Shown here: in pieces, positions 18,734 through 28,513 of the stretch | Layout of the letters: each line of letters starts with the position of its first letter | Numbering within the stretch: the first letter of the stretch is position 1 | Assembly: GCA_017856985.1 (NCBI GenBank) | Contig: JAFMEA010000009.1 | Location: 1 to 53,496 of the forward strand | Length of the DNA stretch: 53,496 bases | Direction: 5' to 3' | Source of the DNA: Planktomarina sp. | GTDB lineage: Bacteria; Pseudomonadota; Alphaproteobacteria; Rhodobacterales; Rhodobacteraceae | Program-made: the position numbers and the translations under genes | Notes under the pieces: model-generated | What the model was told of the DNA's origin: nothing | Database searches by the model: none | Seen by the model: only the letters and a program-made list of their open reading frames with translations

Positions 18734-19322
18734 TGGACCTGCCGCCGCTGGCAAGGGTACAATTAGCAAAGCGCTTGCTTCACACTTTTCACTGGCACAC
18801 TTAGACACAGGTTTGTTGTACCGGGCTGTTGGGGCTCAGGTATTGGCTGGAGCTGATCCTTTGGTTGCAGCAAAATCTCTGCATCCTGAAAACCTAAAAG
18901 CCTCAACCCTGCGGAGCCCAGAGGTGGCACTGGCTGCCTCCAAGGTCGCTGTGCTTGCAGACGTTCGGAATGAATTATTAGCGTTACAGCGTAGTTTTGC
19001 CCGCCGACTGGGCGGGGCGGTTTTGGACGGTCGAGATATTGGTACAGTGATTTGCCCTGAAGCCGAAGTAAAATTGTTTGTTACTGCAAGTGCTATGGTT
19101 CGAGCTGGCCGTAGACACGAAGAATTGAGGCGCATTGGAACGGTTATATCTCCTGAGCAGGTACTAGCCGACGTACTGGCGCGCGATGCTCGCGACGCTG
19201 ATCGTGCTATTGCCCCAATGGTCCCGGCTGAAAACGCATTGGTGATTGATACCTCCAAACTAGCCATTGGCGAAGCGGTTGCTGAGGCAATAGCCATAGT
19301 TCAAAAAGTAATAGAATTATGA
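18711..19322 (+). CDS. cmk: Cytidylate kinase
   Basis: Phosphorylates CMP and dCMP using ATP, 203 aa. The P-loop [11 protein letters not shown] is at residues ~8-18, and the CMP-binding and lid regions appear in [26 protein letters not shown] and [13 protein letters not shown]. It begins inside the 3' end of the GFA-like gene, ends by overlapping the aldo/keto reductase gene, and belongs to the conserved aroA-cmk-rpsA-ihfB block. Confidence 0.95.
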   Translation: MRFTIAIDGPAAAGKGTISKALASHFSLAHLDTGLLYRAVGAQVLAGADPLVAAKSLHPENLKASTLRSPEVALAASKVAVLADVRNELLALQRSFARRLGGAVLDGRDIGTVICPEAEVKLFVTASAMVRAGRRHEELRRIGTVISPEQVLADVLARDARDADRAIAPMVPAENALVIDTSKLAIGEAVAEAIAIVQKVIEL

Positions 19323-20317
19323 AAAAAAGGCATTTCTCAAATCCTGGTGTAGAAGTTTCCAGAATAGGCATCGGCGCAATGTCATTTTCAAATTTTTATG
19401 GGGCTGTCAGCCGTGATGAAGTTTTTGCAATTTTGGATACAGCGCGCGATTTGGGCGTGAACCACATTGATACTGCCGACATTTACGGCAAAGGGGACTC
19501 CGAGGCTCATATCGGTGCTTATCTGTCTAAAAACCCAGAAGCACGGGATTTTTTTCATATTGCGACCAAGGGAGGGATCACAGACCGTAGTGATCCGAGC
19601 CGCTTGTTCAACAATGAAGCTGGCTATCTTGAGGATCAGCTCAACGCTAGCTTGGCGCGGCTGTGTGTCGAAAAAATTGATCTCTACTACATTCACCGAC
19701 GAGATCCATCTGTGCCGATTGAAGAGGTAACACAAACCTTGGCCACTTTTATTAAATCTGGAAAAATTGCAGGGTTTGGCTTTTCTGAGATTTCACCAAC
19801 ATCACTTAGGGCTGCACATGCGGTTCACCCGGTGGCGGCATTGCAGTCAGAATATTCTCTTTCCACGCGCACGCCAGAGCTGGGCGTTATCCAAACTTGT
19901 GCCGCTCTAAATACTACATTTGTTGCCTTTTCTCCAGTTGGCCGCAGCCTACTGACCGACAAGCCACATGGGAGGGACATAGCAGCTACTATTCCTTTTC
20001 TTGCTAAAAATCCCCGTTTTATGGAACCTAATTTAAGTCAAAATGTTGAATTTACTTCAGATTTTCGTGCCTTGGCGTCTGATATTGGCCTAACTTCTGC
20101 TGGATTAGCAATTTCTTGGTGTTTGGCGAAAGGTAACCATATTTTACCAATTCCTGGTACCCGAAATATTGATCATTTTAAAGAAATGGTTGCTGGAAGT
20201 GATCATATTTTGACATCGAATGAACTAAAAGAAGTTGAAAATGTATTGCCAATCGGCTGGGTGGATGGCGATCGGTATTCAGAGGAACAATGGAAGGGGC
20301 CAGAGCGTTATGCTTAA
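19319..20317 (+). CDS. Aldo/keto reductase
   Basis: NAD(P)H-dependent (αβ)8-barrel oxidoreductase, 332 aa. Catalytic residues of the family are visible: Asp and Tyr in DTADIYGKG (~residues 47-55), Lys in IATKGG (~82) and His in YYIHRRDP (~118). The C-terminal cofactor region has [10 protein letters not shown]. The substrate cannot be read. Its ATG overlaps the cmk stop, so it was inserted into or recruited to the aroA-cmk-rpsA block; cmk and rpsA are adjacent in many bacteria. Confidence 0.88.
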   Translation: MKKRHFSNPGVEVSRIGIGAMSFSNFYGAVSRDEVFAILDTARDLGVNHIDTADIYGKGDSEAHIGAYLSKNPEARDFFHIATKGGITDRSDPSRLFNNEAGYLEDQLNASLARLCVEKIDLYYIHRRDPSVPIEEVTQTLATFIKSGKIAGFGFSEISPTSLRAAHAVHPVAALQSEYSLSTRTPELGVIQTCAALNTTFVAFSPVGRSLLTDKPHGRDIAATIPFLAKNPRFMEPNLSQNVEFTSDFRALASDIGLTSAGLAISWCLAKGNHILPIPGTRNIDHFKEMVAGSDHILTSNELKEVENVLPIGWVDGDRYSEEQWKGPERYA

Positions 20318-20438
20318 TCATTCAGATGTGCTTCTATTTTCATATTCTGATAGCCAATAGGGCCTTGCAACATGGTAGACATGGCCTTATACGCCTCGGT
20401 GTCCAAACGTTTAAAATTGAGGATTTTAATATCTTAGC

Positions 20439-20460
20439 AGGGTCGGCTTTAACCGGCCCT
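20439..20460 (+). promoter_or_regulatory. Stable hairpin upstream of rpsA (leader structure or terminator)
   Basis: Eight-base arms AGGGTCGG (20439-20446) and CCGGCCCT (20453-20460) pair fully with one U-G, with a CTTTAA loop. A short, interrupted T tract follows (TATTGGTTTTTG). It lies 105 bases before the rpsA ATG and 120 after the preceding stop, so it may end the upstream operon, partly attenuate rpsA, or serve as a leader element. Confidence 0.5.
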
Positions 20461-20564
20461 TATTGGTTTTTGAAATCTGGTTATGAGTTTGAACCAATGC
20501 AACCCAAAGACCGGCGGAGACAACCGCGCGGCCAGAAACAAAAATATAAGGATTGAAACGCCAC

Positions 20565-22241
20565 ATGGCATCAGTAACGATGGAGGAATTTGAAGCCCTC
20601 CTACAAGAAAGCTTCGAAGTCGACACACCTGAAGAAGGCACAGTCGTAAAAGGTAAAATTATTGCAATTGAAGCTGGACAAGCGATTGTTGACGTGGGCT
20701 ACAAAATGGAAGGCCGCGTAGATATTAAAGAATTTGCAGATCCCGGTGAGTCTCCAAAAATTTCAGTAGGAGATGTTGTTGAGGTCTTTCTGCGTGCGGC
20801 AGAAAACGCGAAGGGTGAGGCTGTAATTAGCCGTGAAATGGCCAGGCGTGAAGAAGCTTGGGATCGCTTAGAGAAAGCTTATTCGGATGAAGAGCGAGTT
20901 GATGGTGCTATTTTTGGACGTGTAAAGGGTGGCTTTACAGTTGATCTTGGCGGTGCCGTTGCTTTTTTACCTGGCAGTCAGGTCGATGTCCGTCCGGTAA
21001 GAGATGCTGGTCCTCTAATGGGCCTGAAACAGCCTTTTATAATTCTTAAGATGGATCGGCGTCGTGGTAATATAGTAGTTTCCCGTCGAGCTATCTTGGA
21101 AGAATCACGCGCTGAACAACGTGCCGAAGTTATTGGAAAATTGGCAGAGGGTGATTGCGTTGATGGTATCGTTAAAAATATAACTGAATACGGGGCATTC
21201 GTTGACTTGGGAGGCGTAGATGGACTGCTTCACGTTACTGATATGGCATGGCGCCGCGTGAATCATCCATCAGAGATCCTTACAATTGGTGAGACAGTCA
21301 AAGTTCAGGTTGTTAAAATTAACAAGGAGACGCATCGCATCAGCCTTGGGATGAAGCAGTTGATGGACGATCCTTGGGAAATTGTTTCAGCAAAGTATCC
21401 TTTAGAGTCGCTGCATAAAGGTCGTGTGACAAATATTACTGACTATGGAGCCTTTGTTGAACTTGAAGCTGGCGTTGAAGGCTTGGTACATGTTTCCGAG
21501 ATGTCTTGGACCAAGAAAAACGTGCACCCTGGCAAAATAGTGTCGACGAGCCAAGAAGTCGACGTGATAGTTTTAGAAATCGATGGTGTTAAACGTAGGG
21601 TATCACTTGGCTTGAAACAAACACAGCGTAATCCATGGGAACTATTTGCAGAGCAGAACCCTGAAGGTACCCAAGTTGAAGGTGAAGTTAAAAATATTAC
21701 CGAATTTGGTTTGTTCATCGGATTAGAGGGCGATATTGATGGTATGGTTCACTTGTCGGACTTAACTTGGGATGGTCGTGGAGAAGATGTAATCAGCGAC
21801 TATCGGAAAGGTGACCTGGTACAGGCCGTGGTTTCTGAGGTTGATGTTGAAAAGGAACGCATTAGCCTTTCAGTTAAAGCAATGGGTGGAGATAAGTTTG
21901 CCGATGCCATTGATGGGGTTAAACGCGGATCAATAGTTACCGTTGAAGTTACGTCAATAGAAGACGGTGGGATCGAAGTGCAATACGAAGGAATGAAATC
22001 ATTCATTCGCCGTTCTGACTTATCGCGGGATCGTGCTGAGCAACGTCCTGACCGGTTCGGATTGGGCGATAAAGTTGATGTTCGCGTTACTAACATTGAT
22101 AGCAAAACCCGTCGGCTTGGACTTTCTGTAAAGGCTCGCGAAATAGCTGAAGAGAAAGAGGCCGTAGAACAATACGGTTCATCTGATTCTGGTGCTTCTC
22201 TTGGTGATATTTTAGGAGCCGCACTTAAGACTGACGATTGA
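20565..22241 (+). CDS. rpsA: 30S ribosomal protein S1
   Basis: RNA-binding ribosomal protein that helps load mRNA on the 30S subunit, 558 aa with six S1 repeats (for example KNITEYGAFVDLGGVDGLLHVTDMAW split over ~205-230, and VTNITDYGAFVELEAGVEGLVHVS nearby). I chose the ATG at 20565 (MASVTMEEFEALL), which matches alphaproteobacterial S1 proteins; a TTG at 20553 would abut the AAGGA. In other bacteria S1 represses its own translation. Confidence 0.96.
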   Translation: MASVTMEEFEALLQESFEVDTPEEGTVVKGKIIAIEAGQAIVDVGYKMEGRVDIKEFADPGESPKISVGDVVEVFLRAAENAKGEAVISREMARREEAWDRLEKAYSDEERVDGAIFGRVKGGFTVDLGGAVAFLPGSQVDVRPVRDAGPLMGLKQPFIILKMDRRRGNIVVSRRAILEESRAEQRAEVIGKLAEGDCVDGIVKNITEYGAFVDLGGVDGLLHVTDMAWRRVNHPSEILTIGETVKVQVVKINKETHRISLGMKQLMDDPWEIVSAKYPLESLHKGRVTNITDYGAFVELEAGVEGLVHVSEMSWTKKNVHPGKIVSTSQEVDVIVLEIDGVKRRVSLGLKQTQRNPWELFAEQNPEGTQVEGEVKNITEFGLFIGLEGDIDGMVHLSDLTWDGRGEDVISDYRKGDLVQAVVSEVDVEKERISLSVKAMGGDKFADAIDGVKRGSIVTVEVTSIEDGGIEVQYEGMKSFIRRSDLSRDRAEQRPDRFGLGDKVDVRVTNIDSKTRRLGLSVKAREIAEEKEAVEQYGSSDSGASLGDILGAALKTDD

Positions 22242-22269
22242 TAAACGAAGCATTAATTATATATTTTGA

Positions 22270-22297
22270 TGGGTCCCGCTGTTGTGGGGCTCATTTT
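22270..22297 (+). terminator. Terminator after rpsA
   Basis: TGGGTCCC (22270-22277) pairs with GGGGCTCA (22286-22293) including two G-U pairs, extendable inward by G-U and C-G pairs, followed by a short T run. It lies 28 bases after the rpsA stop and separates it from ihfB. Confidence 0.6.
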
Positions 22298-22502
22298 CGA
22301 ATCGATAGCTTAAGAAATTGTATATTTTAATGGATACCAATGCTGTTTTTGACAGCCGGTAAGGTATTTTTGCGCTAAAAATAGAAATATTTTGAAATTT
22401 GATTGATATTGTTAGACATTGGGTTCCCAGCAAGGTTAATTTTCATGTAGCGTTGTGCAATTACCTGCGCGCCTCACTGCCGGTAAGTATTAAGGGGAAA
22501 AT

Positions 22503-22784
22503 ATGATACGTTCAGAATTGGTTCAGAAACTGATGGATGAGAATCCTCATCTAACTCAAAGTGATGTAGAACGCGTCATTAGTACGATTTTTGAAGAAAT
22601 AATAACCACAATGTCTAACGGTGATAGAGTCGAATTGCGAGGCTTTGGTGCGTTTTCTGTAAAAAAACGTGGTTCACGGAAGGGCAGAAACCCGCGTACG
22701 GGCGAGCCGGTTTCTGTTGATGAAAAGCATGTACCATTCTTCAAAACTGGAAAACTTTTACGAGATCGCTTAAACGGAAAATAA
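22503..22784 (+). CDS. ihfB: Integration host factor subunit beta
   Basis: DNA-bending architectural protein, 93 aa, partner of IHF-alpha (not in this window). The HU/IHF fold is complete: [15 protein letters not shown] precedes the β-arm with [10 protein letters not shown], whose Pro intercalates into DNA. A strong ribosome binding site (AAGGGGAAA) precedes the ATG. The 261-base gap before it holds the rpsA terminator and must hold its promoter; the 9-base word GCCGGTAAG occurs there twice (22355 and 22479). Confidence 0.95.
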   Translation: MIRSELVQKLMDENPHLTQSDVERVISTIFEEIITTMSNGDRVELRGFGAFSVKKRGSRKGRNPRTGEPVSVDEKHVPFFKTGKLLRDRLNGK

Positions 22785-22786
22785 AA

Positions 22787-23137
22787 ATGCGGTATTTCAG
22801 GTACCTACTTTTAATATTAGTTGCTGTCGGATTAATTAGTATTTCATTAGCTAACCGTGAATTGGTCGGATTTCATTTTTTGCCCTCAATTGCCGCAGAT
22901 GCCCTTGGGTTTCAAGTTCACCTAGAACTCCCATTATTCATAGTGATCTTTTTGTGTGTTGCTGTTGGCCTACTTGTAGGCTCTTTTTGGGAATGGCTGC
23001 GTACAACTCAGCAGCGTTTATCGTTGAGGTCATATCGGCGGGAGGTAGCACGCCTCTCTAAAGAAATCATTGAACTCAAACCTAGTGGTAATGTAGTTCA
23101 AGATGATGTCTTGGAACTCGTCGAAAAGGTTTCTTAA
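22787..23137 (+). CDS. lapA: LapA-family (DUF1049) membrane protein
   Basis: Small inner-membrane protein of the lipopolysaccharide assembly protein A family, 116 aa, with two membrane spans (~residues 4-22 and 46-66) and a cytoplasmic helical tail (ARLSKEIIEL). In E. coli LapA works with LapB in LPS assembly control; here there is no LapB next to it, and the alphaproteobacterial proteins are mostly uncharacterised. It starts two bases after ihfB, the standard order in this group. Confidence 0.82.
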   Translation: MRYFRYLLLILVAVGLISISLANRELVGFHFLPSIAADALGFQVHLELPLFIVIFLCVAVGLLVGSFWEWLRTTQQRLSLRSYRREVARLSKEIIELKPSGNVVQDDVLELVEKVS

Positions 23138-23143
23138 AATAAA

Positions 23144-23782
23144 ATGAGTATTAGATGTAAGCTTTGTGGGCTCACGACTTTAGACGATATAAGTGCGGCT
23201 GTTCGGGCAGATGCTTCCTATATTGGGTTTGTATTCTTTTTAGGATCTCCCCGCAATTTGGAGATCCAAGCAGCAAACTTACTGTTGGAAGCAACTCCAA
23301 AACATGTAACAAAAGTGGGGCTTGTAGTTGATGCGGACAATAATTTTCTTGATAGACTCACATCATCTGCTTGCCTGGATATGCTTCAATTACACGGTAA
23401 CGAAACTTACCAACGGGTTGCTGAAGTTAAGGCACGCTATGGTCTGTCAGTAATGAAAGCGGTTGGAATTTCTAATTTAGGGGACGTAAGGGACGCCCAA
23501 CATTATGGCGAAGTGGCTGACCAGTTATTATTGGATGCGAAGCCTAATTCTGTATCCGATTTGCCTGGAGGTAACGGAATTTCTTTTGATTGGAATCTTT
23601 TGGCCGGTAGTTCATGGAAAGTACCTTGGATGCTCGCAGGGGGCCTGAATCCAAATAACGTGGCATCTGCTGTGAAATTATCGGGTGCTCGACAGGTCGA
23701 TGTCAGTTCTGGTATTGAAACTGCACCAGGCAAAAATAATGCGGAATTAATGTCGGAGTTTGTGATGCAAGCTAATGTTTAA
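23144..23782 (+). CDS. trpF: Phosphoribosylanthranilate isomerase
   Basis: Tryptophan synthesis, third step, 212 aa, (αβ)8 barrel. The catalytic Cys is in KLCGLTTLDD (residue ~7) and the general-acid Asp in VGLVVDADN; phosphate-binding loops include LAGGLNPNNV and VDVSSGIETAPGKN. It follows lapA with six bases and precedes trpB by 78 bases, forming a split trp operon without trpA in this window. Confidence 0.95.
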   Translation: MSIRCKLCGLTTLDDISAAVRADASYIGFVFFLGSPRNLEIQAANLLLEATPKHVTKVGLVVDADNNFLDRLTSSACLDMLQLHGNETYQRVAEVKARYGLSVMKAVGISNLGDVRDAQHYGEVADQLLLDAKPNSVSDLPGGNGISFDWNLLAGSSWKVPWMLAGGLNPNNVASAVKLSGARQVDVSSGIETAPGKNNAELMSEFVMQANV

Positions 23783-23860
23783 AGCTTGACGATGATTTTG
23801 TAATATTCCTCTTGAGGATTGCTAAGCAAACCTTAAATAAGGGTGGGACAGGAGAACTTA

Positions 23861-25093
23861 ATGCACGACGATCTTTTTAATAGCTTTATGACAGGCCCGG
23901 ACGAACAGGGCCGTTTTGGTGATTTTGGCGGCCGGTTCGTTTCTGAAACTCTGATGCCATTAATTTTAGATCTTGAAGAAAAATATGAGTACGCAAAAAC
24001 AGACGATAGTTTCTGGATGGAAATGGAAGATTTGTGGGAGAATTATGTTGGTCGCCCAAGCCCTCTTTATTATGCTGACCGTTTAACAAAACATCTTGGT
24101 GGTGCAAAAGTGTATCTCAAAAGAGATGAACTGAATCACACTGGTGCCCATAAAATTAATAATGTTTTGGGCCAAATTATTTTGGCTCGTCGCATGGGGA
24201 AAAGTCGTATTATTGCTGAAACAGGGGCAGGACAACACGGCGTGGCTACAGCCACTGTATGTGCTAAATTTGGCTTGCAATGCATTGTTTACATGGGCGC
24301 ACATGATGTTGAGCGTCAAGCTCCAAATGTGTTTAGAATGAAACTGCTAGGTGCTGAGGTTATACCTGTTACATCTGGTCGAGGTACTCTGAAAGATGCA
24401 ATGAATGATGCTTTGCGTGATTGGGTTACCAATGTTCAAGATACATTTTATTGTATTGGGACCGTTGCAGGACCACATCCGTATCCAGCTATGGTCCGTG
24501 ATTTTCAAGCCATAATTGGCAAAGAAACTAAAAGTCAAATGTTAGCCAAAGAGGGTCGACTGCCAGATACTTTGATAGCAGCGATCGGTGGCGGCTCAAA
24601 CGCTATGGGATTATTCTTTCCATTTCTAGATGATAAGGACGTCAACATTATCGGTGTTGAGGCTGGAGGCAAAGGTGTAAACTCAAAAATGGAGCATTGT
24701 GCCTCGTTAACTGGGGGCCGGCCTGGTGTATTGCACGGAAACCGTACTTATCTATTGCAAGACGATGATGGCCAAATCCTAGAAGGGTTTTCGATCTCAG
24801 CAGGCTTGGACTACCCTGGCATAGGCCCTGAGCATGCATGGTTACATGAAATTGGGAGAGCTAAATACGTTTCAATAACTGATATCGAAGCACTCGAGGC
24901 CTTTAAAATTTCATGTGAGCTTGAGGGAATTATTCCCGCATTGGAACCAAGTCACGCACTGGCGCATGTAATGAAAATTGCTCCCACATTACCGTCTGAT
25001 CATCTGATCTGTATGAATATGTGTGGCAGGGGTGATAAAGATATTTTTACGGTGGCGGCGGCACTTGGTGTCCAGATAAATACTGGTGCATGA
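23861..25093 (+). CDS. trpB: Tryptophan synthase beta chain
   Basis: PLP enzyme that joins indole and serine, 410 aa from the ATG at 23861, which has AGGAGA just upstream; a GTG at 23843 is less likely. The PLP lysine is in [11 protein letters not shown] (~residue 91), with the signature [17 protein letters not shown] near the start and [10 protein letters not shown] for the phosphate. TrpA is not seen in this window (convergent genes follow), so the partner subunit is encoded elsewhere. Confidence 0.96.
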   Translation: MHDDLFNSFMTGPDEQGRFGDFGGRFVSETLMPLILDLEEKYEYAKTDDSFWMEMEDLWENYVGRPSPLYYADRLTKHLGGAKVYLKRDELNHTGAHKINNVLGQIILARRMGKSRIIAETGAGQHGVATATVCAKFGLQCIVYMGAHDVERQAPNVFRMKLLGAEVIPVTSGRGTLKDAMNDALRDWVTNVQDTFYCIGTVAGPHPYPAMVRDFQAIIGKETKSQMLAKEGRLPDTLIAAIGGGSNAMGLFFPFLDDKDVNIIGVEAGGKGVNSKMEHCASLTGGRPGVLHGNRTYLLQDDDGQILEGFSISAGLDYPGIGPEHAWLHEIGRAKYVSITDIEALEAFKISCELEGIIPALEPSHALAHVMKIAPTLPSDHLICMNMCGRGDKDIFTVAAALGVQINTGA

Positions 25094-25150
25094 TCAGCGT
25101 AATTAGTGCCGATCGCGCGATATCAAATTAAGACTCACGTATTTAACTTA

Positions 25151-25534
25151 TTAAGTTGCATAGAGTTGAAGAATTTCAATTGGAACAATTTCTAAGGCCT
25201 TTTGGTGAGTAGCCGATAAGTTCACTTTGGGCGCGCAGGCCTCCTCATGGGCCTGTAAAAACCGACCAGCACAAAGACACCAGCTGTCCCCTGGGTTTAT
25301 CCCAGGAAACCCAAATTCTTTTCGGGGTGTGCTTAAATCGTTTCCAAGATACTTAGAGTACGCTAAAAACTCAGCGGTCATGACGGCGCAAACAGTGTGG
25401 CTGCCTGTATCTTCGGAGCATGTATTACAAGATCCGTCTCGAAAAAAACCTGTAAGAGGTACTTGGGAACAAGGGACAAGCGGCAGTCCAATAACATTAA
25501 TTTCTATATCTTTAATAATAGGCTTACTCTCCAT
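25151..25534 (-). CDS. DUF2237 family protein
   Basis: 127 aa with the full DUF2237 pattern: NVIGLPLVPCS, LTGFFRDGSCNTC, GSHTVCAVMTAEFL, GNDLSTPR and PGDSWCLCAGRF. Several conserved Cys, Asp and His suggest a metal or redox site, but the family's function is unknown to me. It is convergent with trpB and stands 177 bases from pth in the same direction, so it is probably its own unit. Confidence 0.85.
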   Translation of the reverse strand: MESKPIIKDIEINVIGLPLVPCSQVPLTGFFRDGSCNTCSEDTGSHTVCAVMTAEFLAYSKYLGNDLSTPRKEFGFPGINPGDSWCLCAGRFLQAHEEACAPKVNLSATHQKALEIVPIEILQLYAT

Positions 25535-25711
25535 ACTAAGTTGAGAACTTGTTAATTAAATTCACACGGTGATCAATTTTCTGTTTTGTTTGTTAGGTTA
25601 TTCTACACAGAAGTGAATGCTAGGGCACCTTCATTATTTTGTAACTAGTTAAATAAGATCAATTTTTTGCTTATCAAAAACATTATATTTTATATCCTAA
25701 TAAATATGTAG

Positions 25712-26386
25712 TCATTTAAATTTGTCTAAGAGACGTTGTAATGGATTACGCATATCTGGCTGTAAAATAGGTTTATCCGGCTTCATATTTTTGATTTTTC
25801 TTTTGCCTGAAGGGTTTGGATGTTGATTTTTGAGCGCCACAGTATTCATAAACTCTGAAGGTTTGTTATCGACTAATTGTGGTATCCCATCACTTATTCC
25901 CTCCAGCAATAAAGCAAGCTGGTCTTGTTCTGCTTTAGAAAAATTATGTAAAACATAGCTGGCAACAAGATCTTTTTGTCCGGGATGTCCAATTCCCAAT
26001 CGTACCCGCGTGTAGTCTGAACCGAGGTGAGAGTGAATAGACCGCAAACCGTTATGCCCAGCATGGCCACCGCCTTGCTTCATACGCAATTTGTTGGGTG
26101 GGAGGTCCAGTTCGTCATGAAACACGGTTATCTGGTCTAAATTAAGTTTGTAAAAATTTGCTGCTGCTTCTACTGATTGTCCAGAAAGGTTCATAAAAGT
26201 TTCTGGTTTGAGCAGTAAAACTTTTTTTGAATTTAACTTTCCTTCACACAGTCGTCCTTTAAATTTGTCTCGCCATGGCCCAAACCTATGGTCATTGGCA
26301 ATTTGATCCATAACCATAAATCCAATATTATGGCGGTTTAGGGCGTAGTTTACCCCAGGGTTTCCAAGACCAACGAAAAGTTTCAT
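25712..26386 (-). CDS. pth: Peptidyl-tRNA hydrolase
   Basis: Recycles peptidyl-tRNA released from stalled ribosomes, 224 aa. It has GLGNPG (~6-11), the catalytic His in LNRHNIGF (~19), Asn in FMNLSGQSV, and HDELDLPP (~92-99). The C-terminal ~35 residues (KRKIKNMKPDKP, then a basic tail) extend past the usual ~190-aa core; a lysine-rich tail is seen in other alphaproteobacterial Pth. It lies downstream of rplY, the usual pairing, but a terminator separates them. Confidence 0.95.
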   Translation of the reverse strand: MKLFVGLGNPGVNYALNRHNIGFMVMDQIANDHRFGPWRDKFKGRLCEGKLNSKKVLLLKPETFMNLSGQSVEAAANFYKLNLDQITVFHDELDLPPNKLRMKQGGGHAGHNGLRSIHSHLGSDYTRVRLGIGHPGQKDLVASYVLHNFSKAEQDQLALLLEGISDGIPQLVDNKPSEFMNTVALKNQHPNPSGKRKIKNMKPDKPILQPDMRNPLQRLLDKFK

Positions 26387-26446
26387 CGTACCACGTTATA
26401 ATTCAAAAGTTGAAGTTAAAAGCCTGTAATACTCTATCTTGACAAT

Positions 26447-26480
26447 ATAAAAATAAAAAACCCCACCATTTTGGCAGGGT
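26447..26480 (-). terminator. Rho-independent terminator between rplY and pth
   Basis: On the minus strand CCCTGCCA (26479-26472) pairs with TGGTGGGG (26468-26461) using two wobble pairs, followed by TTTTTTATTTTTA (26460-26448). The wobble pairs form only in the minus-strand RNA, so it is strand-specific. It follows rplY by about 30 bases and probably reduces read-through into pth. Confidence 0.8.
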
Positions 26481-26509
26481 TTTCAATCTAAATTGATAAT
26501 AATTTATTT

Positions 26510-27169
26510 CTATTCTTCTGATGTTGGTGCTTCTTCAACAGCTTCAGTTCCAGTTTCTACACTGGCTTCATCATCCTCTTCATTTTCTGAAGAACGTAGA
26601 CCTGACGGCGCAGAAACATTTGCAATCACAAAATCGCGATCGATAGAAGGCTTCGCTCCTTCAGGCAGGGTTACTGACGAAATCGTTATAACGTCCCCCA
26701 CTTCCAAGCCAGCTAAATCTATTTGAATTTTTTCAGGGATATCACTAGCGGTCACAATGAGCTCAACTTCAGGTCGCACTAATGTAAGCACCCCACCCTT
26801 TTTTAAACCAGGGCAGGTGTCTTCATTCAAAAATTCAATTGGTATAAACAAAGCAATCTTTGTAGCGCGACGAAGTCGCATCAAGTCAAAGTGTGTGGGA
26901 AGGTCTTTTACCGTATCACGCTGTACATCACGGCAGATAACACGAACGTCGTCGTGACCATCCAACTTTAGGTTAAACAATGTAGACTTGAACCGACCAG
27001 CCTTCAGTAGCTGGAATAGTTTGTTAAATGGTATTTCTATTGGGAGAGGATTTGTATCTCCACCAAATACGATGCCGGGTACGTTGCCATTACGGCGGGA
27101 TTGACGGGCGGCCCCCTTGCCTGTCCCCGTACGTACCGAAGCGTTGAGATCAGGGATCTGTTCTGCCAT
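26510..27169 (-). CDS. rplY: 50S ribosomal protein L25/general stress protein Ctc
   Basis: 5S-rRNA-binding ribosomal protein, 219 aa, the long L25/CTC form. The N-terminal L25 domain (~1-95: [21 protein letters not shown]) is followed by a TL5-type β-domain and an acidic tail rich in Glu ([21 protein letters not shown]). The ATG is preceded by GGAAT. A 7-base stem in its leader (27191-27217) may regulate translation. Confidence 0.94.
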   Translation of the reverse strand: MAEQIPDLNASVRTGTGKGAARQSRRNGNVPGIVFGGDTNPLPIEIPFNKLFQLLKAGRFKSTLFNLKLDGHDDVRVICRDVQRDTVKDLPTHFDLMRLRRATKIALFIPIEFLNEDTCPGLKKGGVLTLVRPEVELIVTASDIPEKIQIDLAGLEVGDVITISSVTLPEGAKPSIDRDFVIANVSAPSGLRSSENEEDDEASVETGTEAVEEAPTSEE

Positions 27170-27189
27170 GGTTATATTCCTTAATATGA

Positions 27190-27217
27190 GGGGGCATCCT
27201 CCAAGGGTGTATGCCCC
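27190..27217 (-). promoter_or_regulatory. Leader hairpin upstream of rplY
   Basis: In the rplY transcript GGGGCAT (27217-27211) pairs perfectly with ATGCCCC (27197-27191), closing a 13-base loop with CCCTTGGAGG. It ends about 20 bases before the ATG at 27169. E. coli rplY is known to be autoregulated by L25 binding to its leader; that this hairpin does the same is inference. Confidence 0.5.
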
Positions 27218-27313
27218 GTTGAAGTGCGCCGTATAGGGCTAAATCATGCAAATGGGAAGCCCTTGTTTATTTTGATTGTTGCCACAGAGTGCATGCTATG
27301 AAAACAGGTTTTT

Positions 27314-28453
27314 ATGAAAGTATTAAATGCCCTCCTGCTATCTCGTCGACCTGCTCTTGCTTTCGTATTGGTAGGTTTGTTTTGGGGATGTTTTGCGGCT
27401 TACATACCTGATTTGAAAATTAGACTGAATGTAAGTGACGCAACTTTTGGTCTGTTACTGCTGTGTAATGCTTTGGGCCTCCTAAGTTCAATGTGGCTAG
27501 CCCCAAAAATCGATAACATTTTAGGCAATAGGGGCCTGCAAATAGGTACTGCATTATTTGCGGCTACTTTATTTTTGCCAGGTTTTGCTTCCGGTGCTTT
27601 CACGTTTGGGTTGTCCATGGCGATTGTTGGTGCCGCTTCTGGCTTGGTGGACGTTTTAATGAATGCTCGAGTAAGTGAGTTGGAGCAGGTTCATAAACGG
27701 CCATTGATGAATGGTAACCATGGAATGTTCTCCTTAGGGTATGCAGCAGCTGCTGTCGTCAGTGGCTTTGCTCGGGAGGCGCATGTTGAACCTGGAGTAG
27801 CTTTTTTAATTGTTGGCTCTTTGATTCTAGGGCTGTCTTCCTGTCTTGAGATGAAAATTTATAAAAGTCCAATCGCTAAGCCCGGATCGTTCAGCTACCC
27901 TACTGGGCCAATCCTACTATGTGGTCTGATCGTTCTGGTTGCCTTTATGACAGAGGCTACCGTTGAAACATGGTCGGCCATACACATTGAACGAACATTA
28001 ATGGGCCGAGCTGCTGAGGGAGCCTTGGGTCCCGCCATGCTTGGTATCACAATGGCTTTAGGTCGGTTCTTTGGTCAATCAATTTCTGAAACTTTTTCTG
28101 AGACCAAGGTAATTATTTGTGCAACATGTGTGGCAGCTACTGGTGCAGTTATCGCAGCCTTGGCACCAACACCGGTTTTGGCCTACATTGGCTTTGGTAC
28201 GCTCGGTCTTGGAGTTTCGGTAATTGGTCCATTGGGCTTGGCACTGGTGGGAAAATATGTTCCTGACCACTTGCGCACTGAGGCAATTTCACGTGTTACC
28301 GTATTGGGCTTTGCTGGTTTCTTTTTGGCACCGACCATGATGGGATTGATCTCGGAAGTGCAGGGATTGCGTGTTGCATTTTTATGCGCAGCTTTATTTA
28401 GCCTTGTTAGTATTCCACTGATACTATTACTTAGCCGTTTTTCAAAAGGATGA
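27314..28453 (+). CDS. Major facilitator superfamily transporter
   Basis: Inner-membrane transporter, 379 aa, with about 12 hydrophobic spans and a central loop near residues ~175-195. It resembles the YbjJ-like/fucose-permease-type MFS branch (ADVxMN-like region GLVDVLMNARVSELE, then GNHGMFSLGYAAAA). The substrate is not evident. It is convergent with the lactate dehydrogenase gene and divergent from rplY. Confidence 0.82.
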   Translation: MKVLNALLLSRRPALAFVLVGLFWGCFAAYIPDLKIRLNVSDATFGLLLLCNALGLLSSMWLAPKIDNILGNRGLQIGTALFAATLFLPGFASGAFTFGLSMAIVGAASGLVDVLMNARVSELEQVHKRPLMNGNHGMFSLGYAAAAVVSGFAREAHVEPGVAFLIVGSLILGLSSCLEMKIYKSPIAKPGSFSYPTGPILLCGLIVLVAFMTEATVETWSAIHIERTLMGRAAEGALGPAMLGITMALGRFFGQSISETFSETKVIICATCVAATGAVIAALAPTPVLAYIGFGTLGLGVSVIGPLGLALVGKYVPDHLRTEAISRVTVLGFAGFFLAPTMMGLISEVQGLRVAFLCAALFSLVSIPLILLLSRFSKG

Positions 28454-28513
28454 GTTTCCTTAAGCAAAATATAAATCAACTTTAATTACGTTAGCGTTGT
28501 AAAGCTATTACAA

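Noticed and set aside
20290-20556. An 88-codon plus-strand frame between the aldo/keto reductase and rpsA.
   Set aside because: No ribosome binding site or family likeness; it starts inside the reductase gene and runs through the leader hairpin.
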